Origin: Clostridia bacterium
GTDB lineage: Bacteria; Bacillota; Clostridia; Christensenellales; Borkfalkiaceae
Reading direction: 5' to 3'
DNA length: 64,000 bases
NCBI GenBank assembly: GCA_017466825.1
Contig: JAFTTJ010000001.1
Location: forward strand, 1-64,000
The position numbers and the translations under genes are program-made. How positions within the stretch are numbered: the stretch's first letter is position 1; each line of letters begins with the position of its first letter. Positions 9,840 to 19,315 of the stretch are shown here, piece by piece. A model generated the notes under the pieces. The model was not told the origin of the DNA and did not search any database. It saw only the letters and a list, made by a program, of their open reading frames with translations.

Positions 9840-10574
9840 TTACGCGTTTTCTCCTTTTATAGCGCCGGTTACTCTCATAAAGATTTCTTCAAGCGACACT
9901 TCTTGCTTTTTAAGTTCGTGCAAGTCGTATATTCCTTGCAAATGTCCTTTTTCGATAATGCAACAACGGTCGCAAAGGTTTTCAACTACGTCTAGTATAT
10001 GCGAACTGAAAAAGACGGTGTTACCTTCCTTAGCGTGCTGTTTCATAACCAGTTTAAGTTGGTAAGAACTCTGGGGGTCTAAGCCCGTGAGCGGTTCGTC
10101 TAAAACCCAAAGTTTGGGGTTGTGTATGAGCGCGCCGATAACCGAAATCTTTTGCTTCATACCGTGCGAATAACTCTTTATAGGTCTGTCAAAGGCTTCT
10201 TCAAGTTTAAAAATCTTTAAAAGTCTTTCACAACGCTCTTTAGCGTCTTGAATATCGACCTTGTAAAGGTTTGCCATGTGGTTTACGTATTCTCTACCCG
10301 TCAAACGCTCGAAAACAGCGTGGTTATCCGAAACGTAACCTATTTGCTTTTTAGCGTTGAGCGGATCGGTCTTTATAGACGTGCCGTTTACGGTTATATC
10401 CCCTTCTTGGAAAGGATATATGCCGACTAAACATTTTATAGTAGTACTTTTACCTGCGCCGTTTGAACCTAAAAAGCCGTAAATTTCGCCTGCTTTTAAG
10501 GAAATGGAAAGGTTTTCAACGGCTTTTACAGTAGAGTCGCCGTAACTTTTAGTTAAATTGCTAATTTCTATCAT
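9840..10574 (-). CDS. ABC transporter ATPase
   Basis: The 244-residue ATPase has Walker A GSNGAGKST (residues 36-44), a Q-loop region near YVSDN, the signature YSHGMKQK, Walker B LWVLDEPLTGLDP and the switch His in SSHILD. This is the CcmA/NatA-like class of drug or bacteriocin exporters. It powers the permease encoded directly downstream. It lies 23 bp downstream of the YwaF-like gene and may share its promoter. Confidence 0.9.
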   Translation of the reverse strand: MIEISNLTKSYGDSTVKAVENLSISLKAGEIYGFLGSNGAGKSTTIKCLVGIYPFQEGDITVNGTSIKTDPLNAKKQIGYVSDNHAVFERLTGREYVNHMANLYKVDIQDAKERCERLLKIFKLEEAFDRPIKSYSHGMKQKISVIGALIHNPKLWVLDEPLTGLDPQSSYQLKLVMKQHAKEGNTVFFSSHILDVVENLCDRCCIIEKGHLQGIYDLHELKKQEVSLEEIFMRVTGAIKGENA

Positions 10575-10597
10575 AATTATTACCTTCTTAATCCCAC

Positions 10598-12034
10598 TTA
10601 ATCAATAAACTCTTTTGGACGGTTAGACTTTTTACCGCTGATCTTTTCGTAAAGGTCTATGCTGGAAAGCCTTAACTGCAAATGATCGTCTTCAATCTTA
10701 TAAAGCAATTTGACGACGAAGAAGAACGCTAAACAAAGTATTAAATACGCTACGTATACGATAGTGATAAGCAAGGGATATACTTCGTACACGCCAAAAG
10801 TCCAATGGACGTTTTTAGTAAACGTTACGAACGGAACGTACTCAAACGCCACTTTTAAGTCGAACATATAGAAATAGTTTACCCTGTCGGCTTCGTTGGT
10901 TGCATGACCGTTTATATAAGTACCTATAACGAAAACGGTTAAGAAGAATATCGTAAATCCTATCCAAGCGTAAAGCAAAGATTTTTTGCTTACCCTTCCA
11001 AATATCCTAAGTCCCATAGCAAGGGCGGGAACTGCGAGTATTAAAGAGTGTTGGACTAAGTAGTGAACTGACCAAAACGCCGAAATGCCTACGGACATGT
11101 TAGTAAGTATCATGGCTATTATAGTACCGACGATATTTGCGATAAAACAGAAATGGAAGAATTTTTCCATTTTGAATATAAGCCCGATAAGTAACATATA
11201 TACGGCGGCGTTACAAAGTTGGAAAGGCATTCTATCAATCGTTACGCCTTTTAAATACATGGTGTGGTAATGGTAGAAAAGGGCGAGCGCTAAAAATAGA
11301 CAAACCATATAGCGTTGCTCTTTATTCTTAAACCTAAATATATAATATAGCGCCATTATTCCAACGACCGTAATAGCCAACCATATCCAATGCCATGACT
11401 CAAACGCCTTTGGACCGTTGTTGTTGAAACCGAAAAACGATTGCGGAATATATACGGGCATCATTATAAATAAAACGAAAGGCAAAGAAATAAAAAATCT
11501 CAACCACTCGCCTTTATCTTTTACGTTGAAGACGTGCTTGTCGTTGATTTGCATCAATACGGGCACGACGATTGCAAGCACGAGTTCCGAAATGAACAAT
11601 GCGTACCTGATTGCAGGCATAAGGCGATAGCCTAATTCGCTAGTTGAAGTCGTTAAAAAATAAGGCATGAAGCCGTCGATAAATATCGCCGACAAAATTG
11701 CAAACGGCAAACAAAAATAACTTGCCAAATTTTTCATTAGTCTGCTTTCAAAGAATATTGCCAAAGGTAAAACGGCGTAACTTACGAAATAACCCCATCT
11801 TAACACGCTTTGTAAAAAGTCAGGATTTTGATTATATTTACCGTCAACCCATTGTCCGTTGATAACGTAAATAAACGAGTCCGCCAAAAACAAACGGACT
11901 ACGCCCAACGCGCAAAACGCTACGACGAGTATTTTTAATAATAATGAAAAAGATTCCTTACTGCGCTTTCTAAATAAAAGCCAGCAAAGAAGAATTATTA
12001 TTAATGATGAAATAAACGTAATTGCCTGATACAT
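10598..12034 (-). CDS. YwaF/TMEM164-like integral membrane protein
   Basis: The 478-residue protein has about twelve membrane segments. The second half (RMPFQLCNAAVYMLLIGLIF, then FWSVHYLVQHSLILAVPAL) matches the YwaF/TMEM164 pattern of a P..LC motif followed by conserved His residues in later helices. The N-terminal ~220 residues are an extra set of membrane segments compared with ~230-residue YwaF. The start is supported by TTAGGAGCAAGT upstream. It heads the minus-strand operon with the ABC exporter. Biochemical function is not known for bacterial members. Confidence 0.65.
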   Translation of the reverse strand: MYQAITFISSLIIILLCWLLFRKRSKESFSLLLKILVVAFCALGVVRLFLADSFIYVINGQWVDGKYNQNPDFLQSVLRWGYFVSYAVLPLAIFFESRLMKNLASYFCLPFAILSAIFIDGFMPYFLTTSTSELGYRLMPAIRYALFISELVLAIVVPVLMQINDKHVFNVKDKGEWLRFFISLPFVLFIMMPVYIPQSFFGFNNNGPKAFESWHWIWLAITVVGIMALYYIFRFKNKEQRYMVCLFLALALFYHYHTMYLKGVTIDRMPFQLCNAAVYMLLIGLIFKMEKFFHFCFIANIVGTIIAMILTNMSVGISAFWSVHYLVQHSLILAVPALAMGLRIFGRVSKKSLLYAWIGFTIFFLTVFVIGTYINGHATNEADRVNYFYMFDLKVAFEYVPFVTFTKNVHWTFGVYEVYPLLITIVYVAYLILCLAFFFVVKLLYKIEDDHLQLRLSSIDLYEKISGKKSNRPKEFID

Positions 12035-12190
12035 ACTTGCTCCTAAAATACAAACATCATATCCTTACAGTTATATATTTTAATATATAATGATTATAAA
12101 GTCAATTAAATTTAACAAAAATTTGACTTTCAGTTGATTTTTCTTTTGAATTTTTATTGCAATTTTTGACCAATACAATAAAAAACGCTC

Positions 12191-12207
12191 AATAATCGAC
12201 TTATAGG
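12191..12207 (+). repeat. Dispersed intergenic motif, copy
   Basis: AATAATCGACTTATAGG, followed at 12212 by TTTTAGG. It lies in the divergent gap between the YwaF-like gene and the response regulator gene and is one of the best matches to the window-wide consensus. Confidence 0.7.
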
Positions 12208-12382
12208 GGGGTTTTAGGTTTTTTGCAAAAATCAATTATTTAAAAATTTTTTACTTTGCGTTTTACTTTTTATTTTTCGTTTTTGACAAATAGTAAAAAT
12301 TAAAACAAAAACACGCAAAATTACGTAGGTTTTATGAAAAATATTGCTTAGCAAAAAATAAAAATTTTTACCTTTTACAATT

Positions 12383-12413
12383 CGTTAACATTTCGTAAAC
12401 ATTTTGTTATAAT
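12383..12413 (+). promoter_or_regulatory. Promoter of the two-component operon with an 11-bp direct repeat
   Basis: CGTTAACATTT and CGTAAACATTT are adjacent 11-bp repeats (12383-12404). The first contains a possible -35 TTAACA (12385-12390), 17 bp from -10 TATAAT (12408-12413). Direct repeats one helical turn apart at a -35 are typical OmpR/PhoB-family binding sites, so autoregulation by the downstream regulator is likely (inference). The rest of the 476-bp gap 12035-12510 is AT-rich, with one intergenic motif and a small hairpin GGGCGC-TTTT-GCGCC upstream of the start. Confidence 0.6.
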
Positions 12414-12510
12414 AAATTAAGTATAATGAAATCGATTTATACGGGCGCTTTTGCGCCGACACGCCAAAACGGGGGCGAATAAACACCGTCCCTACAAAAG
12501 GAGAGTTTTA

Positions 12511-13182
12511 ATGGTAAGAATTTTCGTAGTTGAAGACGACGTTGACTTAAACCGCTTCGTTTCGTCAAGCCTAAGAAACGCAGGATACGAGGTTTCGTCA
12601 TATTTTGACGGACTTGAAGCGCTTGAAAATTTTGACGAAGACAAGTGCGACTTGCTTTTAACCGATATAATGATGCCTAAAATGAACGGCTTTGAACTTG
12701 CCGAAAGCGTGCGCGCTACGGACAAGACCACGCCGATTATTTTTATGACGGCAAAGGACGACAAGTCGTCTAAAATGCTCGGCTATAACGTGGGCATTGA
12801 CGAATACGTAACTAAACCCTTTGATATAGATATTTTATTGATGAATATAAAGGCTATTTTAAGGCGTGCTAAAATTGAAACCGAAAAACAGATAACCGTA
12901 GGCAATTTTTCAATGAACGTTGAAGAGCGCACGGCGGTGATAGACGGTGAAGAAATTGCGCTTACCGTAAGGGAATTCGACATTTTGTTTAAAATGCTCT
13001 CTTACCCCAAAAAGACCTTTACTCGCTCGGCGCTCATGGCGGAATTTTGGGACTATGATTCTTCAACTACTAGTAGGACGGTTGACGTTTACATGGCAAA
13101 ACTGCGCGAAAAGACTTCGGCTTGTAGCGGTTTTGAAATAGCGACCGTACACGGACTAGGCTACAAGGTGGTGCTAAAATGA
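12511..13182 (+). CDS. OmpR-family response regulator
   Basis: I place the start at ATG 12511 (MVRIFVVEDD), preceded by AAAGGAGAG; an in-frame ATG at 12451 would add 20 residues with no receiver homology. The 223-residue protein has a receiver domain with acidic pocket VVEDDVD, the phospho-acceptor Asp in LLLTDIMMPKMNG, and the conserved K in YVTKPFD, then a winged-helix domain ending in TVHGLGYKVV. The gene overlaps the kinase gene by 4 bp. It probably controls the ABC exporter genes that follow. Confidence 0.93.
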   Translation: MVRIFVVEDDVDLNRFVSSSLRNAGYEVSSYFDGLEALENFDEDKCDLLLTDIMMPKMNGFELAESVRATDKTTPIIFMTAKDDKSSKMLGYNVGIDEYVTKPFDIDILLMNIKAILRRAKIETEKQITVGNFSMNVEERTAVIDGEEIALTVREFDILFKMLSYPKKTFTRSALMAEFWDYDSSTTSRTVDVYMAKLREKTSACSGFEIATVHGLGYKVVLK

Positions 13183-14237
13183 AAAAGAACAAGGGGCTTT
13201 CGTCAACGATAAACTGGGTGGGCATAATATCCTTTTTCGTTTTAATAGCCTTCGTAATGCAAATGGCTATTTTATGCTACGATTATATACGAAGCAAGAC
13301 GGAAAATATGGTTTTAGTAGCCGTACTTATATTAGTTGAAGTAATTATCTTGTCTACTTTTTGCACGGTATTCGACTGGATAAGAAGAAAAATAATGATA
13401 GATATACCAACTAAAAAGATTTTATCGGCAACCGAAAAAATTGCCGACGGCGATTTTTCAACTCGACTTGAAATAAAGCACGATTACGGCAAGTACAACC
13501 AATACGATTTGATTATGGAAAACTTAAATAAAATGGCGGGCGAACTTCAAAAAAACGAAGTTTTAAAAACCGATTTTATATCTAACGTTTCTCATGAAAT
13601 AAAAACACCTCTCGCCGTTATTCAAAACTACGCTACTCTAATTCAAGACGAGTCGTTAGATAGCGAAACGAGAAAAAACCACGCTAAAACGCTAATAAGC
13701 GCGTCAAAACGCATTTCTGATTTAATAACCAACATACTAAAACTCAACAAACTTGAAAATCAAGAAATTCAAGAAAAACACGAAACCTTTAACCTGACCG
13801 ACGCCCTTGCGGAAAGCGTTATGGAATTTGAAACTTTACTCGAAAAAAAGAATTTAGAATTAAATTGCGATTTTGACGACGTTTTTGTCTATTCTTCAAA
13901 GAGTTTGCTCGATTTGGTTTGGAACAACCTTATTTCAAACGCCATTAAATTCACCCCCGACGGCGGTAAAATTGACGTTTCATTAAAAATAAAGGGTAAG
14001 AACGCAGAAGTAAGCGTTACTGACACAGGTTGCGGTATTGCAAGCGAAGTTGGCGCTAAAATATTTGAAAAGTTTTACCAAGGCGACACGTCGCACTCAA
14101 CGCAAGGCAACGGGCTCGGGCTTGCGCTCGTAAAAAAGGTTATCGATATTTTAGGCGGTGAAATTTCCGTGCGAAGTCAAGTTAATAAAGGCAGTACTTT
14201 TACTATTTTGTTAAAGGACGTCGTTTATGAAAATTGA
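13179..14237 (+). CDS. Sensor histidine kinase
   Basis: The 352-residue kinase has two N-terminal membrane helices (about residues 12-35 and 42-62) with almost no extracellular loop, a HAMP-like linker, the H-box NVSHEIKTPLA, the N-box VWNNLISNAIKFT, G1 DTGCGIA and G2 GNGLGLAL. The tiny outside loop is typical of intramembrane-sensing kinases (BceS type), which usually sense through a partner transporter. This fits the exporters downstream. It overlaps the regulator gene by 4 bp and the next gene by 11 bp. Confidence 0.93.
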   Translation: MKKNKGLSSTINWVGIISFFVLIAFVMQMAILCYDYIRSKTENMVLVAVLILVEVIILSTFCTVFDWIRRKIMIDIPTKKILSATEKIADGDFSTRLEIKHDYGKYNQYDLIMENLNKMAGELQKNEVLKTDFISNVSHEIKTPLAVIQNYATLIQDESLDSETRKNHAKTLISASKRISDLITNILKLNKLENQEIQEKHETFNLTDALAESVMEFETLLEKKNLELNCDFDDVFVYSSKSLLDLVWNNLISNAIKFTPDGGKIDVSLKIKGKNAEVSVTDTGCGIASEVGAKIFEKFYQGDTSHSTQGNGLGLALVKKVIDILGGEISVRSQVNKGSTFTILLKDVVYEN

Positions 14238-15162
14238 CTTTAAAGCCTTTTGGCAAAGGGTTTTGCATCCGCCGACTTGGGCTAAATTTCTCACGATTTT
14301 GCTAACCGTTATAAGCGCTACCCTATCTCTACTTATACTGCTTATTGAATACCAAGGTACTTGGCTTGAAATTTTAGCCTACGTTCTTTTCGGTTTAGCG
14401 GGGCTCACCCTTGCGTATAGCGTTTACCTTATTATTCCACTTTTCCCAAAAATAAAAAACGCAATAGTCACTTTTTTAGAAAAACGCGAGTTTACCAATT
14501 CGCTTTTGCGAGATTTTGGGTTTAGAACGCTAATCTTTTCGATAGGCTCGTTTTTAATGAGTTTATTCTTCGGCGTTTTTAACGCCTATATGGGCATTGC
14601 AAACCGCTCTATTTGGTACGGGGCGCTAGCCGCTTTTTATATTGCTCTTATCTTTATCCGCGGTGGCGTTCTCTTTTATTACAGAAATAAAATAGGCAAA
14701 AACCCCAAGGCTAAACACAGCGAATACTTAAAGGCGAAAGTTTATAGAAATAGCGGAATTATAATGCTTATTTTAAACGTAGCCCTTTCTGCGGCGATTG
14801 CTCAAATGATTTTTTCAAACGCCCATTTTTCGTATATGGGTTGGACGATTTTTGCCTACGCCGCATACGCTTTTTATAAAATTACGATGGCTATAATTAG
14901 TTTCGTAAAGGCTCAAAAACAGGAAGAGTTGACGGTTAGAGCCGTGCGAAACATCAACTTAATAGACGCAATAGTGTCTATACTTGCATTGCAAACGGCG
15001 CTCCTTTCGACTTTTGCTAACGGCGAAGTAAACGTGTCGCTAGCAAACACTCTTACGGGAATAGCGGTGAGTTTAATTTGCATAACGATAGGCGTTTATA
15101 CGGTCGTATCCGCCACTAAAAAAATGAAAGAAATACAAAAGGAAAATAATAAAGATGAGTGA
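14227..15162 (+). CDS. Multi-pass membrane protein of unknown function
   Basis: The 311-residue protein has about eight hydrophobic segments and a charged C-terminus (TKKMKEIQKENNKDE). Its ATG overlaps the 3' end of the kinase gene by 11 bp and has AAAGGA upstream, so it is translationally coupled to the two-component system. I do not recognise a named family. A role as an accessory envelope or sensor-partner protein is inferred from operon position. Confidence 0.7.
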   Translation: MKIDFKAFWQRVLHPPTWAKFLTILLTVISATLSLLILLIEYQGTWLEILAYVLFGLAGLTLAYSVYLIIPLFPKIKNAIVTFLEKREFTNSLLRDFGFRTLIFSIGSFLMSLFFGVFNAYMGIANRSIWYGALAAFYIALIFIRGGVLFYYRNKIGKNPKAKHSEYLKAKVYRNSGIIMLILNVALSAAIAQMIFSNAHFSYMGWTIFAYAAYAFYKITMAIISFVKAQKQEELTVRAVRNINLIDAIVSILALQTALLSTFANGEVNVSLANTLTGIAVSLICITIGVYTVVSATKKMKEIQKENNKDE

Positions 15163-15547
15163 TCAATTCAATTTTAAATACTCTGCCCCAACCGAGGCGG
15201 AAAGAAAGGAAATAGACAGTATCCGCCGCCAATACGCTCCAAGCAATCAGTCGGAAACGAAGATTGAAAGACTTAGACGACTTGACTCTCTCGTTAAAAA
15301 TTCGGCAATTATTTGGGCGCTTTGCCTTGGAATTATAGGCACGCTTATATTCGGCTTAGGTCTTACTATGATTTTAGAGTGGAATATCTGGCTTTGGGGC
15401 ATACTTTTAGGCACGGTAGGAAGTATTCCAATGCTTATAGCCTATCCCGTTTATAAATGGGTGTTAGACAAAAACAAAAAGCGTTACGGCGAAGAAATTT
15501 TAAAACTTTCGGAAGAACTTTTAAATGAAACGGCAAAAGACGAATAA
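15155..15547 (+). CDS. Small membrane protein, paralogue of the protein at 19316
   Basis: The 130-residue protein has a charged N-terminal segment, RLRRLDSLVKN, two membrane helices (~50-75 and 82-105), and a C-terminal amphipathic tail KRYGEEILKLSEELLNE. The protein at 19316 has the same plan (LKDLDKRVK, two helices, KYSKQILELSDDILNK), so the two genes flank the exporter genes as paralogues. It overlaps the gene upstream by 8 bp. Function unknown. Confidence 0.75.
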   Translation: MSDQFNFKYSAPTEAERKEIDSIRRQYAPSNQSETKIERLRRLDSLVKNSAIIWALCLGIIGTLIFGLGLTMILEWNIWLWGILLGTVGSIPMLIAYPVYKWVLDKNKKRYGEEILKLSEELLNETAKDE

Positions 15548-15555
15548 AATATAGG

Positions 15556-15580
15556 GCGGTTGCGAGATTTTCGCAACCGC
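15556..15580 (+). terminator. Rho-independent terminator
   Basis: Stem GCGGTTGCGA/TCGCAACCGC with GATTT loop and TTTTACG tail closes the two-component operon. Confidence 0.85.
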
Positions 15581-15651
15581 TTTTACGTTTCTTTAACAAA
15601 ATAATTACGATTTAAAAACATAAATTTTGCGTTTTGTAAACACCGCGCGTA

Positions 15652-15657
15652 TATAAT
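15652..15657 (+). promoter_or_regulatory. Probable -10 element upstream of the first exporter operon
   Basis: TATAAT 55 bp before the ATPase start. The expected -35 position (GCGTTT) is poor, and GTAAACA lies just downstream of it, so activator-dependent expression is possible. Confidence 0.45.
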
Positions 15658-15712
15658 GTCAACGATAATTTAAATTCGGTTATAGCAAGTTGCCGTAACC
15701 TAAGGAGAAAAT

Positions 15713-16615
15713 ATGAACGCTATTGAGATTAGAAATCTTTCAAAGAGTTTTAGGGGTATGTACGCCGTAAACGATTTGAACATGACCGTACCGGTAGGCA
15801 GTATTTACGGTTTTATCGGTGAAAACGGTAGCGGTAAATCAACTACCGAAAAATTGATTTGCGGACATCTCGTTGCCGATAAGGGCGAAATTAAGTTGTT
15901 TGGCAGAGATTTTACCGACCCCGGTGTGAGAGTTAGGGTGGGCGCTTTGATTGAAAACGCAGGATGTTTTCCAAGTTCCAGCGTATACCAAAACTTGATG
16001 ATGCAGGCTATTAACCTAGGGCTTGAAGACCGTGAAGGCGAAATTGATAGAGTGCTTAAAATAGTCCGCATGCAAGACGATAAATTCCTTAAATTTAAGA
16101 GTTGTTCGCTCGGTATGAAACAACGCGTAGGCATTGCGATGGCTCTGCTCGGCAACCCTGCTCTACTCATTTTAGACGAGCCTATAAACGGACTTGACGT
16201 AGACGGTATGCGCCTTATGAGAGAGATACTCGTAGACGTTACCAAAAACTACGGTTGCACAGTTTTAATATCTTCGCATATACTTGGCGAACTTGAAAAA
16301 ATCGCAACCCACTACGGCATTATTCGCCAAGGTAAAATGATAATGGAACTCTCGGCAAAAGAAATGGAAAGTAGGGCGAGAATTTTTACTTCGCTTAAAA
16401 CTGCAGACGCAGTCGGCGCTTTAAAGATTTTAAAAGAAAAATATGCAAATACCCGTCTAGAAGGCGATTATCTAAGAGTTTACGACGTGAACGACACCGA
16501 AGAAATAGTAGAATATTTAATTAAAAACGGACACGTCGTCAACGAAATCAAGAAAAATAAAATCGGTCTTGAAGAATATTATATCGAACTTATGAGCCAA
16601 AAGGAGAAGGAATAA
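15713..16615 (+). CDS. ABC transporter ATPase, BcrA/NisF-like
   Basis: The 300-residue ATPase has Walker A GENGSGKST, signature SLGMKQR, Walker B LLILDEPINGLD and the switch SSHILGE. The 'EPINGLD' Walker B and the LGE-LEKIATHYGI segment are typical of bacitracin/lantibiotic immunity exporters (BcrA, NisF). It is 57% or so similar by eye to the ATPase at 17459, indicating duplication. The start follows AAGGAGAAAAT. It is one base away from the permease gene at 16617. Confidence 0.9.
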   Translation: MNAIEIRNLSKSFRGMYAVNDLNMTVPVGSIYGFIGENGSGKSTTEKLICGHLVADKGEIKLFGRDFTDPGVRVRVGALIENAGCFPSSSVYQNLMMQAINLGLEDREGEIDRVLKIVRMQDDKFLKFKSCSLGMKQRVGIAMALLGNPALLILDEPINGLDVDGMRLMREILVDVTKNYGCTVLISSHILGELEKIATHYGIIRQGKMIMELSAKEMESRARIFTSLKTADAVGALKILKEKYANTRLEGDYLRVYDVNDTEEIVEYLIKNGHVVNEIKKNKIGLEEYYIELMSQKEKE

Positions 16616-16616
16616 A

Positions 16617-17447
16617 ATGGAAAATTCTAATCAAATAAAATTTGAATCCCCGTCTTTTAAGCAGAGAATAAAAGGTATGCTCGGCGTAGACTTTTACCGT
16701 TTATTTCACACACCGCTTTTTTATATCTTTCTTGCAATCGCGGCTATTATACCCGCAATGCTCATTGCAATGACGGGCATTAGCGGTCCTAACGGCGAGC
16801 CTAGCCAACCGCTATTTACCAACGTTTGGCAAGCAATAGCCGCAGACACGCCTATATACGGCTTTGAAGGCATTGAAAAATACGCCAATATGAATATGGT
16901 ATTTATATTCGGCGGTATTATGGTTTCGATTTTTATCGGCCACGATTACCAAAGCGGATACGTAAAGCAACTTTTTACTACCCACGCTAAAAAAGAAGAC
17001 TATATGATTTCAAAAACACTCACCTGCGCTTTTGCTATGGCTAGCATGTGCGTTGCCTACTTAATTGGCGGTATGATTGCAGGCGCGCTTACTCAAACTT
17101 CGTTTGAAGTAAACGCAGGCAATTTAATATGCGCCATTTTAGGTAAGATGATTATGAGTTTGGGATGGGCAAGCCTTTATACCTTCCTTAACGTCATTTT
17201 CAGAAAGTATTTCGGCGTTTCTATTGCTTCGTCTTTCTTTTTTGGTACGGGTATTTTAGTAATCGGCGTAGGTTCAATCGTAGGCAATACGCCTATTCTT
17301 AACGTATTTTTATACGGCTCGTCGGTTTTTGCTTGTCTTTCAAGCAACGTGTGGACTATTTTAAACTGCTTGGCGGTTTCGATTGCTTGGACGGTTATTT
17401 ATATTATAGTCGGCTCTCACCTTTTAAATAGAAGCGACGTTTATTAA
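16617..17447 (+). CDS. ABC-2 permease, NisG/BcrB-like
   Basis: The 276-residue protein has six membrane segments. A conserved loop, FIGHDYQSGYVKQLFTTHAKK, corresponds to the cytosolic region shared by lantibiotic immunity permeases (ABC2_membrane_4-like). The partner ATPase is encoded immediately upstream. The start has AAGGAGAAGG. The permease at 18363 has the equivalent loop CDDFRSGYAKNLF, so the whole ATPase-permease pair is duplicated. Confidence 0.85.
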   Translation: MENSNQIKFESPSFKQRIKGMLGVDFYRLFHTPLFYIFLAIAAIIPAMLIAMTGISGPNGEPSQPLFTNVWQAIAADTPIYGFEGIEKYANMNMVFIFGGIMVSIFIGHDYQSGYVKQLFTTHAKKEDYMISKTLTCAFAMASMCVAYLIGGMIAGALTQTSFEVNAGNLICAILGKMIMSLGWASLYTFLNVIFRKYFGVSIASSFFFGTGILVIGVGSIVGNTPILNVFLYGSSVFACLSSNVWTILNCLAVSIAWTVIYIIVGSHLLNRSDVY

Positions 17448-17458
17448 GGAGAAGGGAT

Positions 17459-18358
17459 ATGAACGCAATAGAAATAAAAAATTTAACTAAAAATTTTGGC
17501 GAAAAACAAGCTTTGAAGGGCTTAAATATGACAGTTCCGCAAGGTAGCATATACGGGTTTATAGGCGAAAACGGATCGGGTAAATCTACTACCGAAAAGA
17601 TTATTTGCGGTTTAATTCACCCAAGCGGTGGTAGCGTAAAACTTTACGGCAAAGATTATACGGATGAAAACGTGCGCGCTAAAATGGGCGTTTTAATCGA
17701 AAGCCCCGGATGTTTCCCCAATATGACCGTTTGGAACAACTTGATGCTACAAGCCGAAAATTTGAGCATTAAAAACCCCGAAAATGAAATACGAAAAATG
17801 TTAAAACTCGTCCGTATGGAAGGGGCGGCGGGCAACAAATACAAAAACTGCTCGCTCGGTATGAAACAGCGTATCGGCATTGCAATGGCTCTTCTCGGCA
17901 ATCCTACTCTACTCGTTTTAGACGAGCCTATAAACGGACTTGACGCCGACGGTATGAGAATAATGCGTGAAGTTTTAATAGACGTTGCAAAAAACGGCGC
18001 TACCGTACTCGTTTCGTCGCACATATTAGGCGAACTTGAAAAAATTGCAACCCATTACGGCATAGTCCGCGGTGGAAAAATGATAGCCGAAATGACGGCT
18101 GAAGAACTTGAAAACAGTTGTAGAACCTTCGTTAAAATAGGGGTTAGCAAAAAGGAAATTGCAAAGGCGGTGTTATGCCGTAAGTATTACCGCGTTGAAG
18201 AAGACGAAAACGAATATATCAGAGTTTACGACGATACTACCCCCGAAGAAATAGTTACTTACCTTTACGGCGAAGGAATAGTTATAAACGAAATAAGCAC
18301 GGACAAAATAGGGCTTGAAGAATACTATATCGACCTTATGAAAGGTAAAGGAGTATAA
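17459..18358 (+). CDS. ABC transporter ATPase, BcrA/NisF-like (second copy)
   Basis: The 299-residue ATPase has Walker A GENGSGKST, signature SLGMKQR, Walker B LLVLDEPINGLD and SSHILGE. It begins 11 bp after the first permease gene with AAGGAGAAGG upstream. Same family as the protein at 15713; the C-terminal ~80 residues, which follow the HYGI segment, differ most, and this is the part thought to contact regulators or the permease. Confidence 0.9.
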   Translation: MNAIEIKNLTKNFGEKQALKGLNMTVPQGSIYGFIGENGSGKSTTEKIICGLIHPSGGSVKLYGKDYTDENVRAKMGVLIESPGCFPNMTVWNNLMLQAENLSIKNPENEIRKMLKLVRMEGAAGNKYKNCSLGMKQRIGIAMALLGNPTLLVLDEPINGLDADGMRIMREVLIDVAKNGATVLVSSHILGELEKIATHYGIVRGGKMIAEMTAEELENSCRTFVKIGVSKKEIAKAVLCRKYYRVEEDENEYIRVYDDTTPEEIVTYLYGEGIVINEISTDKIGLEEYYIDLMKGKGV

Positions 18359-18362
18359 CAAT

Positions 18363-19163
18363 ATGGAAAAGTCGTTTGAAAAGAATAGTTTTATAAAAAG
18401 AACTACCAGCATGCTTAAAGTTGACTTTAGAAGGATGTTTTTATCCAAGTTTTTCTATATTTTACTAGGCATATCCTTCGTAGTTCCCATTTTAATACTC
18501 GTTATGACTACTATGATGGACGGAACGGTTTCCGTAAACCCACAAACGGGTAAAGAAACGATTATGCAGGGCTTTGATTACGTTTGGCAAATACTCGGCT
18601 CTGTTTCTACCGCAGAGCAAGGGGGCATGGACCTTGTGAGTATGTGTAATATAAATATGATGTACTTTGCTATTTCTGCTCTCGTCTGCGTTTTCGTGTG
18701 CGACGATTTTAGAAGCGGTTACGCAAAAAATCTCTTCACCGTGCGCGCTAAAAAAAGCGACTACGTAATTTCAAAAACTCTCGTATGTTTCGTGGGTGGC
18801 GCTTGCATGATTTTAGCCTTTATACTTGGCTCTTTAATTGGCGGTGGGGTTTCAAAACTCTCGTTTGAAATGATAGGATTTAACCTTTTTAACTTAATTT
18901 GCTCTATTATATCAAAGGTTTTTCTCGTTTCAATCTTCGTTTCGATATTTTTAATGATGAGCGTTATAAGTAAGCAAAAATCTTGGCTTGCCATTTGCCT
19001 TTCTCTCGGCGTTGGAATGTTCCTTTTTATGATGATTTCCTTGGTAAGTCCGCTCGACGCTAATCCTATGCACGTTATTTTAAGCGGTGCAGGCGGTATT
19101 TTATTCGCAGTAGGCATGGGCGCGATAAGCAATTTGATTTTAAGAAAAACGAGTTTAGTATAA
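18363..19163 (+). CDS. ABC-2 permease, NisG/BcrB-like (second copy)
   Basis: The 266-residue protein has six membrane segments and the loop VCDDFRSGYAKNLFTVRAKK. It starts 4 bp after the ATPase gene. With the pair upstream it makes two full ATPase-permease units in one transcript, ended by the terminator at 19175. The two units could form one mixed transporter (as NisE and NisG do) or two separate exporters. Confidence 0.85.
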   Translation: MEKSFEKNSFIKRTTSMLKVDFRRMFLSKFFYILLGISFVVPILILVMTTMMDGTVSVNPQTGKETIMQGFDYVWQILGSVSTAEQGGMDLVSMCNINMMYFAISALVCVFVCDDFRSGYAKNLFTVRAKKSDYVISKTLVCFVGGACMILAFILGSLIGGGVSKLSFEMIGFNLFNLICSIISKVFLVSIFVSIFLMMSVISKQKSWLAICLSLGVGMFLFMMISLVSPLDANPMHVILSGAGGILFAVGMGAISNLILRKTSLV

Positions 19164-19174
19164 TAAACTAAGTT

Positions 19175-19199
19175 AAAGCCGAGCGTTTTGCTCGGCTTT
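19175..19199 (+). terminator. Rho-independent terminator of the exporter operon
   Basis: Stem AAAGCCGAGC/GCTCGGCTTT with TTTTTATAC tail. Confidence 0.85.
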
Positions 19200-19260
19200 T
19201 TATACTTTAACTAAATCTTTACAAAACCTTATCATTCCTTTTACTACTTTTTATCAAAAC

Positions 19261-19282
19261 GCTAACTTCCTAAACGTATAAT
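19261..19282 (+). promoter_or_regulatory. Probable activator-dependent promoter
   Basis: TATAAT (19277-19282) with no good -35, but CTAAC-TTC-CTAAAC directly upstream, resembling the TAAC/TAAAC half sites before the response regulator gene. Control by that regulator is an inference. Confidence 0.4.
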
Positions 19283-19315
19283 ATGGGTACAAAAACAAAT
19301 TAAGGAGACGTTATT

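Noticed and set aside
12451..12510. Upstream extension of the response regulator start
   Set aside because: The extra residues have no receiver similarity, and the ribosome binding site AAAGGAGAG serves ATG 12511.
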